Below are positions 37,542 to 46,587 of a DNA stretch of 64,000 nucleotides, piece by piece; positions within the stretch are counted from its first letter, which is position 1; every line of letters starts with the position of its first letter. The notes under the pieces are model-generated. The model was not told the origin of the DNA. It saw only the letters and a list, made by a program, of their open reading frames with translations, and made no database searches. This stretch comes from Croceibacterium_A sp044506885 (GTDB lineage Bacteria; Pseudomonadota; Alphaproteobacteria; Sphingomonadales; Sphingomonadaceae), in assembly GCA_044506885.1 (NCBI GenBank), contig JBIQKC010000008.1:16840-80839 (forward strand). Reading direction: 5' to 3'. The position numbers were made by a program, and so were the translations under genes.

Positions 37542-38168
37542 ATGAGACATTCATGTGGAAACCACGGCGGACGCAGAGCCCGCAAGATGGCGGCGTTCGC
37601 CGCGATGGCCGGCAAGGGCTGGGGCGGCTTCGGCGGTCCGTTTGGCGCCGGGTTCGGCGGTCCCTTCGGCGGGCCGGGTGGCCCGTTCGGCGGACACGGC
37701 CGGGGTCGCCGGCGCCAGTTCGGGCGCGACGAGCTGCGGCTGATGCTGCTGCGCCTGATCGCCGACGAGCCGCGTCACGGCTACGACCTGATCAAGGCGA
37801 TGGAAGAACTGTCGGGCGGGCACTACGCGCCCAGCCCCGGCGTGGTCTATCCGGCGCTGTCGATGCTGGCCGACGAAGGGCTGATCGCCGAACAGGCGAG
37901 CGATGACCAGCGGCGCAAGTTCGCCATCACGCCGGCGGGTGAAGCCGTGCTGACGGAAGAAGGCGAGCAGGTGGAACGCGCGATGGAACGGCTTGCCGGA
38001 CTGGGCGAGCGCGCCGCGCGTGGACGGTCCCCGTCGATCGAGCGGGCGTCGGTCAACCTGTTCACCGCCGTCGGCCAGAGGCTGGCGGGCAACCGCGGCG
38101 ACGAGGATCTGCCGCATCGCATCGCCGAAATCCTCGACGAGGCGGCGCAGCGGATCGAGCGGCTCTGA
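37542..38168 (+). CDS. PadR-family transcriptional regulator
   Basis: 208 residues. The first 55 are unusual: basic, then a Gly/Phe-rich tract (GFGGPFGGPGGPFGGHGRG). The winged-helix PadR domain follows (LMLLRLIADEPRHGYDLIKAMEE, PSPGVVYPALSMLADEGLI), then a helical C-terminus. The nearest relatives in character are YqjI-type PadR proteins, whose His/Gly-rich N-termini bind metal; here three His occur in the head. Divergent from rarA. The target other than itself is unknown. Confidence 0.85.
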   Translation: MRHSCGNHGGRRARKMAAFAAMAGKGWGGFGGPFGAGFGGPFGGPGGPFGGHGRGRRRQFGRDELRLMLLRLIADEPRHGYDLIKAMEELSGGHYAPSPGVVYPALSMLADEGLIAEQASDDQRRKFAITPAGEAVLTEEGEQVERAMERLAGLGERAARGRSPSIERASVNLFTAVGQRLAGNRGDEDLPHRIAEILDEAAQRIERL

Positions 38169-38181
38169 TCAACCGAAGAAG

Positions 38182-38301
38182 CCCTCCCCCGATCGGGGGA
38201 GGGTTGGATGGGGGTATCCGACGCCAACGTCGATGCGCGGCCCGAGAATACCTTGGCCGGCCTCGCTCCCCCACCCCCAACCCCTCCCCGCCGGGGAGGG
38301 G
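38182..38301. repeat. Paired-hairpin intergenic element (BIME-like)
   Basis: Two GC hairpins at the ends face each other: a perfect 22-bp palindrome at 38182-38203 and a 10-bp stem with one-base loop at 38281-38301. Each is followed inward by a related G-rich (GGTTGGATGGGGGT) or complementary C-rich segment, so the ends are inverted copies. It fills the convergent gap between padR and the glycosyltransferase gene and could terminate both. A related pair lies at 45053-45136. Confidence 0.7.
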
Positions 38302-38325
38302 AGATTCAATGTCATGCGGACACGT

Positions 38326-39513
38326 CTAGGCCCCGCGGACGGCCGCCGTCGGCGCCATTTCCGTCCGCGAGGCGCGGGCGGCTATCAGCCGTTGATAGAC
38401 GTCGGCCACCGTCCGGTTGATCGCGTCCCACGAATACTCGCGGCTGCGCGCTTCGCCAGCTGCGCCGTGCGCCGCCCGCAAGGCGGGGTCGGCGGCATAG
38501 GCGGCCACGGCGTTGGCGAAGCTTTCGACATCGCCCGGCGCCACCAGCCGCCCGGTCTGCGCTTCCGTCACCAGGCTCGTGCTGCCGGTCGCGCGCGCGG
38601 CGACCACAGGTACGCCCGAAGCCATGGCTTCCAGCGTGACGTTGCCGAAGGTCTCCGTGACGGAAGGGTTCAGCAGCACGTCCATGCTCGCGACGGCCCG
38701 GCCGAGTTCGGCGCCGGTAAGCATCCCGGTGAACCTCGCGCCCGGCACATGGTCCGCGAACCACGCGCGCGCCGGCCCTTCGCCGACCACCAGCACCTTG
38801 TGCGGCACCATGCGCTGGCGCAACGCGGCCAGCGTATCGGCAAAGACGTCCAGCCCCTTTTCCATCACCAGCCGGCCGAGGAAGCCGACCGCGAGTTCGC
38901 CGTCGGCGATGCCCTGCGCGCGCCGCCATTCCATGTCGCGCCGGCCGGGATCGAATATCGTCCGGTCGACGCCGCGCGACCAGATCGAAATCTCCTCGTT
39001 CATCTTCTGCTCGCGCAGCACGTCGGCCATGCTCTGCGACGGCGCGACCAGCGCATCGCAGCGGCGGTAGAACCGGCGCAGGATTGTCTCCGCCATCGGC
39101 TCGAGAAAGCCCATGTTGTAGTAGCGCGGATAGGTCTCGAACCGGGTGTGGACAGAGGCGAGCACCGGCAGCCCGCGCGCCCGCGCCCAGCTTACCGCGC
39201 GATGCCCGGCGATGTCGGGCGAGGCGACGTGGACGATATTGGGCCGGAACCGGTCCAGATCGCGCTTCACTTCCGGCAGCAGCGCCAGCGACAGGCGGTA
39301 TTCGCCGCGTCCCGGAATCGGCAGGTTCGGCAGGCCGACGAGATCGCCCGCCGGCTCGAACGCCGGGCATTCGACCTTCGGCGAATAGACGCGCACGGCC
39401 GCGCCCTGCCGCAGCAGGTATTCGACCAGGCGATTGAGCGCCTGGTTCGCGCCGTCGCGGACATAATTGTAGTTACCGCTGAACAGGGCGACGCGCAGAT
39501 CGGCGATGTTCAT
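38326..39513 (-). CDS. Family 4 glycosyltransferase
   Basis: 395 residues, GT-B fold. N-terminal acceptor domain (VALFSGNYNYVRDGANQALN, VHVASPDIAGHRA), a C-terminal donor domain with VGFLGRLVMEKGLDVF, and the E-x7-E element (SVTETFGNVTLEAMASG). It resembles GDP-mannose-dependent alpha-mannosyltransferases acting on lipids or exopolysaccharide, but donor and acceptor cannot be fixed from sequence. ATG 39513 is preferred over the GTG just before it. Confidence 0.85.
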   Translation of the reverse strand: MNIADLRVALFSGNYNYVRDGANQALNRLVEYLLRQGAAVRVYSPKVECPAFEPAGDLVGLPNLPIPGRGEYRLSLALLPEVKRDLDRFRPNIVHVASPDIAGHRAVSWARARGLPVLASVHTRFETYPRYYNMGFLEPMAETILRRFYRRCDALVAPSQSMADVLREQKMNEEISIWSRGVDRTIFDPGRRDMEWRRAQGIADGELAVGFLGRLVMEKGLDVFADTLAALRQRMVPHKVLVVGEGPARAWFADHVPGARFTGMLTGAELGRAVASMDVLLNPSVTETFGNVTLEAMASGVPVVAARATGSTSLVTEAQTGRLVAPGDVESFANAVAAYAADPALRAAHGAAGEARSREYSWDAINRTVADVYQRLIAARASRTEMAPTAAVRGA

Positions 39514-39746
39514 CACCGCCCACTACGGCTTGTACCGGCGGGCGGCAATGGCTTCGATGAGGGCGGCGTGCTTTCGGATCGTCCGCGCCGCATCTCCAGC
39601 GTGGCAGGATAGCCACAGGCCCGCTTGCCCAGGTCGCCACTTATGCACAGGGCAATTGTTTCGCCCGAATCGCAGGGTATCAATCTCCTATCCGTTCGCT
39701 TCGGCGATCGGACGCGCCTCGGGGCGCCGGAGAGGAGAGTTCGGAG

Positions 39747-42509
39747 ATGACAAAGGGCGAGGGCGTCGGACGCGGCGTTGTGCGTGGAATTTTCCTGTCA
39801 GGAGCGGCCGTGTCGACCCTGGTCTTGCCCGGCGCTGCGCTGGCGCAAGACGACGCGGCGGCCCGCGCCGCCGCTGAGGCGGCAACCGCGGCCGAGGACG
39901 ATGCCTTTGGCAACGCCATCGTCGTTACCGCCACCAAGCGCGAACAGACCTTGCAGGACGTGCCGGTGGCGGTCAGCGTCACCGGGGCCGAGACGATCGA
40001 GCGCGGCCAGATCCGCGACTTGCGCGACCTCCAGACCGTCGTCCCTTCGCTTAGCGTCGGCCAGCGGCAAAGCACCGCCAACACCAACTTCTTCATTCGC
40101 GGGTTCGGCAACGGGGCCAACAACGCCGGGATAGAGCCGTCGGTCGGCGTGTTCGTCGACAACGTCTATCGCTCGCGCACCGCGGCGCAGATCACCGAGC
40201 TGCCCAACGTGCAGCGGATCGAGGTGCTGCGCGGCCCGCAATCGACGCTGTTCGGCAAGAACGCTTCGGCCGGCGTGATCTCGATCACCACCGAAGAACC
40301 GCAGTTCACGCCGGGCGGATCGGCGGAGCTTACCTACGGCAATTTCGACCAGATCGTCGCCAAGGGCTACGTCACCGGACCGCTGGACGATACGGTTGCG
40401 GCCAGCCTCGCCGCGGGGCTGAACAAGCGCGACGGCTTCTTCCGCGACGCCGGCACGGGCGACCGCACCAACGAGCGCGACCGCTGGTTCGTGCGCGGCC
40501 AGGTGCTGATCGATCCGGGCGACGGCCTCAGCGCCCGCTTCATTGCCGACTACGACAGCATCGACGAAAACTGCTGCGCGGTCGTCAACATGCAGGACGG
40601 CATCGCCACGCCGGTCATCCGCGCGCTCGGCGGGCAGGTCAACGCGCCGGCCGATGCGTTCTCCGGGGTAGTTTACAACAACTTCAATTCCACCAACGAG
40701 ATCAGGAATTACGGCGTTTCCGGCCAGATCGACTACGATTTCAGAGACTTCACGCTCACGTCGATAACCGCCTATCGCGAGACCGAAGCGCTGACCTATC
40801 AGGATTCCGACTTCACCAGCGCGGACCTGATCTATCCCAACTTCCAGGATCTCGGGATTTCCTCCTTCACGCAGGAACTGCGCCTCGGCGGCTCGGTCGG
40901 CGATCGCGTCGATTTCCTGCTCGGCGCGTTCTACATCGCCGAGGACATCGACCAGCGCAACCAGCTGATCTACGGCAGCCAGTTCGGCAACTACGCCAAC
41001 CTGATGGTGCAGAGCCTCTCCGGCTGCGCGCTGGCGCTGTTCACCTCGCCCTGCCTTGCCGTGCCCGGATACGCAGGCCCCGCGCCGGTGTCGCTGGAAA
41101 CCACATTCGGCGCGCTCGAAGGCGATCCGGGCCGCTACGCCGGGCGGTTCCTCACGCCGGGTCAGGGCTTCGACGAAGCCTACAGCCTTAAGGGCGAGGC
41201 GATCTCGCTGTTCGGCCAGGTCGATTTCGAAGTCGCCGACGGCCTCGTGCTGACTCTCGGCGGCAACTACACCGACGACAGCAAGACTTTCATCGCCAAC
41301 GCGGTTTCGAGCGACGTGTTCTCGTCGATCGATCTCGACGCGGCGCAATATGCGCCGTTCCGCAGCCAGTTGCTCTTTCAGGGCGCGCTGGCGCAGGGCG
41401 TGGGTACGGCGGCGGGGCTGGGCAGGCCCGCCACGGCGGAGGAAATCGGCGCGTTCGCTCTTGCCAACGGGGCCGCGTTCGCCGCGATTCAGGCCGGGGC
41501 CACGGACTACGCGGGCGCCAACGCCAACAATCCGCTGGCCAATCCGCTGGCCGATCTGCGCGCGCTCCAGTTCATGCCGCCGTTCGTCAGCGTTCCCAAT
41601 TCGGTGGAGGACGGCAAGACCAGCGACAAGGACTTCAGCTACACCGTGCGGCTGGCCTACGATGTCAGCCCGTCGATCAACCTCTATGCAAGCTACGCCA
41701 CCGGCTTCAAGGCAAGCTCGATCAACCTTTCGCGCGACAGCCGCCCTTCGCCGGCGGACCGCGACGCGATCATCGCCGCCGGGCTGGCGCGCAACAACCT
41801 CGTCTACGGCAGCCGCTTCGCCGGGCCGGAGGAATCGCGCGTCATCGAAGCGGGGCTGAAGGGCAACTGGGGCGATGTCTCGGCGAACCTGGCGGTGTTC
41901 GACCAGGTCATCACCGGCTTCCAGTCGAACATCTTCACAGGGTCCGGCTTCGCGTTGCGCAACGCCGGCAAGCTTTCCACCTTCGGCGTCGAGTTCGAGG
42001 GCATGGCGACTCTCGCCGATGCGCTGACGGTCAACCTCGGCGTCACCTGGCTCGATCCGCATTACGACAGCTTCCCGCAGTCGGCGGTGGGCGACCTGAC
42101 CGGGCAGAAGCCCGCGGGCATCCCCGAATGGACCGTGCTGGTGGGCGCGCAATACGAGATCCCGGTCGGCAACGGGGTGGTCGTCCCGCGCGCATCGTTC
42201 CTGTGGCAGGACGAGACGCAGCTCATCGAAGGGATGCCCAACTTCCTCGTCCTCAATCCGGACGGCACGATCGCCGACGCGGGCCCGGCGCTCGCCGCCG
42301 CCGCGCCGTTCACCCGCGAGGTGCAGGACCTGACCGCATCGCTCGGCTACGAGATGGACAACGGCCTCTCGCTCACCGTCTGGGCGCGCAATCTGCTCGA
42401 CAAGCGCGATGTCGGCGTGGTCTTCGATACCCCGGCGCAGCCGCGCGGCATCTCCGGCTATCCGAACGATCCGCGCACTTATGGGCTCACCGCGCGCTAC
42501 AAGTGGTAA
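39747..42509 (+). CDS. TonB-dependent outer-membrane receptor
   Basis: 920 residues. Signal peptide ending near ALAQDD, a TonB-box-like region (NAIVVTATKREQ), plug domain (IRGFGNGANNAGIEPSVGVF, VEVLRGPQSTLFGKNASAGV), and a 22-strand barrel ending in aromatic W (GLTARYKW). The NASAGVI plug ending is typical of sphingomonad receptors of unknown substrate. No sugar- or metal-uptake genes adjoin it, so the ligand is unknown. GGAGAGGAG precedes the ATG. Confidence 0.93.
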   Translation: MTKGEGVGRGVVRGIFLSGAAVSTLVLPGAALAQDDAAARAAAEAATAAEDDAFGNAIVVTATKREQTLQDVPVAVSVTGAETIERGQIRDLRDLQTVVPSLSVGQRQSTANTNFFIRGFGNGANNAGIEPSVGVFVDNVYRSRTAAQITELPNVQRIEVLRGPQSTLFGKNASAGVISITTEEPQFTPGGSAELTYGNFDQIVAKGYVTGPLDDTVAASLAAGLNKRDGFFRDAGTGDRTNERDRWFVRGQVLIDPGDGLSARFIADYDSIDENCCAVVNMQDGIATPVIRALGGQVNAPADAFSGVVYNNFNSTNEIRNYGVSGQIDYDFRDFTLTSITAYRETEALTYQDSDFTSADLIYPNFQDLGISSFTQELRLGGSVGDRVDFLLGAFYIAEDIDQRNQLIYGSQFGNYANLMVQSLSGCALALFTSPCLAVPGYAGPAPVSLETTFGALEGDPGRYAGRFLTPGQGFDEAYSLKGEAISLFGQVDFEVADGLVLTLGGNYTDDSKTFIANAVSSDVFSSIDLDAAQYAPFRSQLLFQGALAQGVGTAAGLGRPATAEEIGAFALANGAAFAAIQAGATDYAGANANNPLANPLADLRALQFMPPFVSVPNSVEDGKTSDKDFSYTVRLAYDVSPSINLYASYATGFKASSINLSRDSRPSPADRDAIIAAGLARNNLVYGSRFAGPEESRVIEAGLKGNWGDVSANLAVFDQVITGFQSNIFTGSGFALRNAGKLSTFGVEFEGMATLADALTVNLGVTWLDPHYDSFPQSAVGDLTGQKPAGIPEWTVLVGAQYEIPVGNGVVVPRASFLWQDETQLIEGMPNFLVLNPDGTIADAGPALAAAAPFTREVQDLTASLGYEMDNGLSLTVWARNLLDKRDVGVVFDTPAQPRGISGYPNDPRTYGLTARYKW

Positions 42510-42534
42510 GCGCCGCCGCGGGCCCTGCCGGTCG

Positions 42535-45102
42535 TTACAGCGACCGCAGGGCCTGCGCCGGCTTGGCCTTCAGCAGCGGCAGCGACGCGCCGAGCGCGAA
42601 GGTCAGCACCAGCGCGATTCCCGCGCCCAGCACCGCCAGCACGCGCGGCCAGTCGGGAAGCCAGTCGAATTCGAAAAGCTGGACCACCACCAGCCATGCC
42701 AGCGCGCCGCCGAGGCCGAGCGCGACCAGCGCCAGCACCGCCGCCAGCAGCCCGAATTCCGCCAGTTGCAGCGCCAGGATTTGCCGCCGCGTGGCCCCGA
42801 GCACGCGGAGGATGACGGTGTCGTAAGTCCGCGCCGCGCGCGCCGCCGCGACCGCGCCCAGCAGCACCGCGATGCCCGCCGCCACCGCTACCGAAGCGGC
42901 GGCAAGGATCGCCAGCGAGACCTGGTCGAGGATCTCGCGGGCCTGCGTCAGCAGCGGGCCGACCTCGATCACCGAACTCGACGGGAAGCCGCGCACAAGA
43001 TCGCGCAGCAGCCCCGCCGCGCTCGCGCCATCGGGCAGCGCGATCGTCGCCGCGAGGTTGTGCGGGGCGTCCGCCAATGCGTTGGGCGAGAAGACCAGGG
43101 CATTGTTGAAGCCCATGCTTTCCCAGTCGATTCGCCGCAGGCTGGCGATCCGCGCCTGCCGTTCGGCGCCCAGCACGCCGATCGTCAGATAGTCGCCGAC
43201 GCGAAGCCCCGCCGCCTCCGCCAGCTGGACATCGATCGAAACGAGCGGCTCCCCGGCATGGTCGGCCGGCCACCACTCGCCCGCGGCCAGCACGTTGCCG
43301 GGCGGAAGTTCGCCGGCATAGGTCAGCCCGCGCTCGCCGCGCAGGGCCCAGGCCCCCTCGGGGACTTCCTCCAGTTCGCTGACGACCGTCGGATTGTCGC
43401 GCGGGCCATAGGACAGCACCGCGCCGCGCAGCGTCGGCACCGTCTCGATTTCCGCGCCCGGCGCATGGCCGCGCACCGTTTGCTCGAACGCGGCCACGCC
43501 GTCGCGCGGGATGTCGAGCACGAAGTAATCGGGGGCGATGGCCGGCACGGTGCGGCGGATATTGCCTTCGAGGCTGGTCTGGACCGCCGCCAGCAGCACG
43601 AAGGCCGCCAGCCCGAAGCCGAGCGCGGTGACCAGCGCGCCGGTCGCCGCGCCGGGCCGATGCAGGTTGGCGAGCGCCGCGCGCACGATCGGGTCGGCCG
43701 GGCGGGGAATGCGGCGGGCGCCGGCGCGAATCGCCTTGCCCAGCAGCGCCAGCAGGCCGAGTAGCGCCGCCGCCCCGGCAAGGAACAGCGCCGTCAGCCC
43801 CGGCGTCGGCGATCCGAGCAGGGCCAGCAGCGCGATGCCGAACAGCCCCAGCGCGACAGGTAGCGCCGCCCCCCGCCATGCGCGGGCCAGCGGCGTGACG
43901 CGCGAACGCATCAGCGCCATCGCCGGATAGTGCTTCGCGCGCGTCAGCGGCGGGGCGGCGAACACCAGCGCCACCAGCAGCCCGAACAGCGGCGCGCGCA
44001 GCAGCGCCGCCGGGGCGATCTCCAGCCCGGTGCGCACCGGCAGCAAGGCGCCCAGCGCCTGCGCCAGCAGCGGCGTCGCCAGCACGCCCGCCGCCAGCCC
44101 CGCCGCTGCGCCCGCCAGCGCCGCCAGGCCGACTTGCAGCGCGTAGATGCGGGCGATGTCGCCACTCGTCGCGCCGAGGATCTTGAGCGTGGCGATGCTC
44201 CGCCGCCGTTCGTCGAGATAGGACGCCACGCCGCCGCCGATGCCGATGCCGGCGATCACCAGCGCCGCCAGCCCGACCAGCGTCAGGAACTCACCCATCC
44301 GCGCGACGAACCGCTCCGCTCCCGGCGAGGCGCGGTCGCGGGTGCGGATGTCGTAGCCGGAGCCGGGGAAGCGCTTGAGCAGCGCCTCCACCACCGCGTC
44401 GGGATGTTCCCCGCCGTCGATGCGCAGGCGGGTCTTGGTCTCGTACATCGCGCCCGGCGCGGTCAGGCCGGCCAATGCCGGAAAATCGAGCGGCACGATC
44501 ACCGTCTGCCCGAGCGCGAAGCCTTCGCTCAGCCGGTCGGGCTCGTCGACGATGATCCCGCCCACGACAATGTCGCGCGTGCCGATGCGGATGCTCTCGC
44601 CCGGTTTCACGCCCAGCCGTTCCGCAGCGCCCTCGGCCAGCCATGCCTCCCCGTCCGCCGGGGCCCCGGCAGCGCGGCCGTCGGCCAGCGTCAGTTCGCC
44701 ATAGAGCGGCCAGTTCGTGGCCACTGCCTTCAGTTCGATCGGCGTGGTGGCCTCGCCCGCAACGGCCATGGCCTGCATCCGGTATCCCGGCGAAAGCGTG
44801 CCGTATTGCGCGAGGAAGGCGCTCTCCTCCTCGTTCAGCAGCCGCTGCCAGATTTCGATTTCCAGATCGCCGCCAAGGATCGTGCGTCCCTGCGCGTCGA
44901 GCTCGCCCCGGATCGCCGAAGTCAGCGACCCGATCGCCGCCAGCGCGCCGACGCCGAGGAACAGGCAGACCAACAGCAGGCGCAACCCGCGAAACCGCCG
45001 GTGCAGGTCGCGCCGCGCGATGCGCCATGCGGCAGGCCAGGAAAGCCCCCCTTCCCGCTTGCGGGAGCGGCCGGGGGTGGGCGCGTCTGCGCTGCCGCTC
45101 AC
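42535..45102 (-). CDS. FtsX-like ABC transporter permease (YbbP type)
   Basis: 855 residues with about ten membrane helices in two FtsX/MacB-like halves separated by large periplasmic domains. N-terminal cytoplasmic tail, then LLLVCLFLGVGALAAIG; typical inner block YLDERRRSIATLKILGA; last block GATRRQILALQLAEFGLLA. Lies 10 bases after the ATPase gene and divergent from tesA, the same grouping as ybbA-ybbP-tesA in enterobacteria. The substrate is unknown, probably an envelope lipid or lipoprotein step. Confidence 0.9.
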   Translation of the reverse strand: MSGSADAPTPGRSRKREGGLSWPAAWRIARRDLHRRFRGLRLLLVCLFLGVGALAAIGSLTSAIRGELDAQGRTILGGDLEIEIWQRLLNEEESAFLAQYGTLSPGYRMQAMAVAGEATTPIELKAVATNWPLYGELTLADGRAAGAPADGEAWLAEGAAERLGVKPGESIRIGTRDIVVGGIIVDEPDRLSEGFALGQTVIVPLDFPALAGLTAPGAMYETKTRLRIDGGEHPDAVVEALLKRFPGSGYDIRTRDRASPGAERFVARMGEFLTLVGLAALVIAGIGIGGGVASYLDERRRSIATLKILGATSGDIARIYALQVGLAALAGAAAGLAAGVLATPLLAQALGALLPVRTGLEIAPAALLRAPLFGLLVALVFAAPPLTRAKHYPAMALMRSRVTPLARAWRGAALPVALGLFGIALLALLGSPTPGLTALFLAGAAALLGLLALLGKAIRAGARRIPRPADPIVRAALANLHRPGAATGALVTALGFGLAAFVLLAAVQTSLEGNIRRTVPAIAPDYFVLDIPRDGVAAFEQTVRGHAPGAEIETVPTLRGAVLSYGPRDNPTVVSELEEVPEGAWALRGERGLTYAGELPPGNVLAAGEWWPADHAGEPLVSIDVQLAEAAGLRVGDYLTIGVLGAERQARIASLRRIDWESMGFNNALVFSPNALADAPHNLAATIALPDGASAAGLLRDLVRGFPSSSVIEVGPLLTQAREILDQVSLAILAAASVAVAAGIAVLLGAVAAARAARTYDTVILRVLGATRRQILALQLAEFGLLAAVLALVALGLGGALAWLVVVQLFEFDWLPDWPRVLAVLGAGIALVLTFALGASLPLLKAKPAQALRSL

Positions 45103-45136
45103 TGGCCCACTCCTAACTCCTCCCGCTTGCGGGAGG
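45053..45136. repeat. Paired-hairpin repeat inside two gene ends
   Basis: Same family as 38182-38301. One hairpin (TTCCCGCTTGCGGGAG, about 45051-45067) lies in the first codons of the permease; the other (CCTCCCGCTTGCGGGAGG, 45119-45136) lies in the last codons of the ATPase. Each is followed inward by a G-rich or C-rich partner. The encoded termini (PGRSRKREGG and SPPASGRS) thus look repeat-derived. Confidence 0.55.
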
Positions 45137-45832
45137 GGAACCGCTGTCGTTTGCGATGCGCCCGTCGGCCAGCGTCACCACCCGGTCGCAGCGCGCCGCC
45201 AGCGCCTCGTCGTGCGTGATGATGACCAGCGTCGCGCCGGTTTCGGCGCGGCGGGCGAAGAGGAGGTCGATGATCCCCGCGCCGGTCGCCGCGTCGAGGT
45301 TGCCGGTCGGCTCGTCGGCGAAGATCAGCGGCGGACGCGGCGCGATGGCGCGGGCGATGGCGACGCGCTGCTGCTCGCCGCCGGAAAGCTGCGCCGGATA
45401 ATGCGTCAGCCGGTGGCCGAGGCCGACCGCCTCCAGCTCGGCCGCCGCGCGCCGCCACGCGTCCGGCTCTCCCGCCAGCTCCAGCGGGGTGGCGACGTTT
45501 TCCTGCGCCGTCATCGTCGGCAGCAGGTGGAACGCCTGCAACACGATGCCGATGCGCCCGCGCCGGGCCAGCGCCAGCGCATCCTCGTCGAGCGTGGCGA
45601 AATCCGCACCCGCCACCTTGAGCGAGCCGCCGCCTGCGCGCTCGAGCCCGGTCAGCACGGCCATCAGCGAACTCTTGCCCGAGCCCGAAGGGCCGAGCAG
45701 CGCCAGCGTCTCGCCGGCGGGCACGGTCAGGTCGATCCCGCGCAGGATCTCCACCGCGGCATCGCCTTCGCCGAGGGTCAGTCGCAAGTCGCGCGCCTCG
45801 ATTGCGGCCAAAGTCGTCGTGGCGCTTGTCAC
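45113..45832 (-). CDS. ABC transporter ATPase (YbbA type)
   Basis: 239 residues. Walker A ALLGPSGSGKSSLMAVL, the Q-loop region, signature SGGEQQRVAIARAIA, Walker B LIFADEPTGNLD and the H-loop VIITHDEA. LolD/MacB-like subfamily, partner of the adjacent permease. The start is a GTG (MTSATTTLAAIEARD), consistent with the promoter space shared with tesA; a longer frame upstream is only a shadow of tesA. Confidence 0.92.
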   Translation of the reverse strand: MTSATTTLAAIEARDLRLTLGEGDAAVEILRGIDLTVPAGETLALLGPSGSGKSSLMAVLTGLERAGGGSLKVAGADFATLDEDALALARRGRIGIVLQAFHLLPTMTAQENVATPLELAGEPDAWRRAAAELEAVGLGHRLTHYPAQLSGGEQQRVAIARAIAPRPPLIFADEPTGNLDAATGAGIIDLLFARRAETGATLVIITHDEALAARCDRVVTLADGRIANDSGSPPASGRS

Positions 45833-45880
45833 ATTCGCCGGATGGCATAGGGATTGCGGACGGACAAGGAGACTTGCGTA

Positions 45881-46585
45881 ATGAAGTGTCGCACCGCCGT
45901 CACGGCGCTGACCGCCGTCGCGCTGGCCGCGTGCGGCGGCGAAACGCCCGTGGCCGAGCCAGCCACCACCACCGCGGAGCCCGAAGCCGCCGTCGCGCCG
46001 GTCAGCGGCCCCGAACGACGCATCCTGGCGTTCGGCGACAGCCTGTTCGCGGGCTACGGGGTGGGCGAGGGTGAAAGCTATCCGGCCAAGCTCGAAGCCG
46101 CGTTGCGCGCGCAGGGGATCGACGCCCGCGTGACCAACGCCGGCGTGTCGGGCGACACCACCGCCGCCGGATTGCAGCGGATCGGCTTCGTGCTCGACGG
46201 GCTCGACACGCCGCCGGACCTCGCGATCGTCGAACTCGGCGGCAACGACCTGCTGCGCGGCATCGCGCCGGCGCAGACGCGCGAGAACCTGTCGCGGATC
46301 CTTGCCGAGCTGTCGCGGCGCGAGATACCGGTGCTGCTGATGGGCATGCGCGCGCCGCCCAATCTCGGCGCGGACTTCGTCGGCGAATTCGACGCCCTCT
46401 ATGCCGACCTCGCGCAGCAATACGGCGCGGACCTGGTCCCGTTTTTCCTCGAACCGGTCTACGACCAGCCCGCGCTGATCCAGCCCGATCGCATTCACCC
46501 CACCGCCGAAGGACTCGATGCGCTGGTCGCGGCGAGCGTCGACGATGTCATGGAAGCGTTACCGGAAGCCGGTTCCACGTCCTGA
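45881..46585 (+). CDS. tesA: GDSL-family arylesterase/acyl-CoA thioesterase (TesA type)
   Basis: 234 residues. Lipoprotein signal with lipobox ALAAC, then a short Ala/Glu/Thr/Pro-rich spacer (about 20-45) and the SGNH hydrolase fold: block I FGDSLFAGYG (nucleophile Ser), block II with G, block III GGNDLLRG, block V DRIHPTAEG. AAGGAGA precedes the ATG at 45881. Divergent from the YbbA/YbbP-type pair. In E. coli the enzyme is soluble in the periplasm; here the Cys suggests a lipid anchor. Confidence 0.9.
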   Translation: MKCRTAVTALTAVALAACGGETPVAEPATTTAEPEAAVAPVSGPERRILAFGDSLFAGYGVGEGESYPAKLEAALRAQGIDARVTNAGVSGDTTAAGLQRIGFVLDGLDTPPDLAIVELGGNDLLRGIAPAQTRENLSRILAELSRREIPVLLMGMRAPPNLGADFVGEFDALYADLAQQYGADLVPFFLEPVYDQPALIQPDRIHPTAEGLDALVAASVDDVMEALPEAGSTS

Positions 46586-46587
46586 GT

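Noticed and set aside
39641..39649. Exact DnaA box TTATGCACA before the TonB receptor gene
   Set aside because: A single box without clusters or an AT-rich unwinding region does not make an origin; it may be chance.
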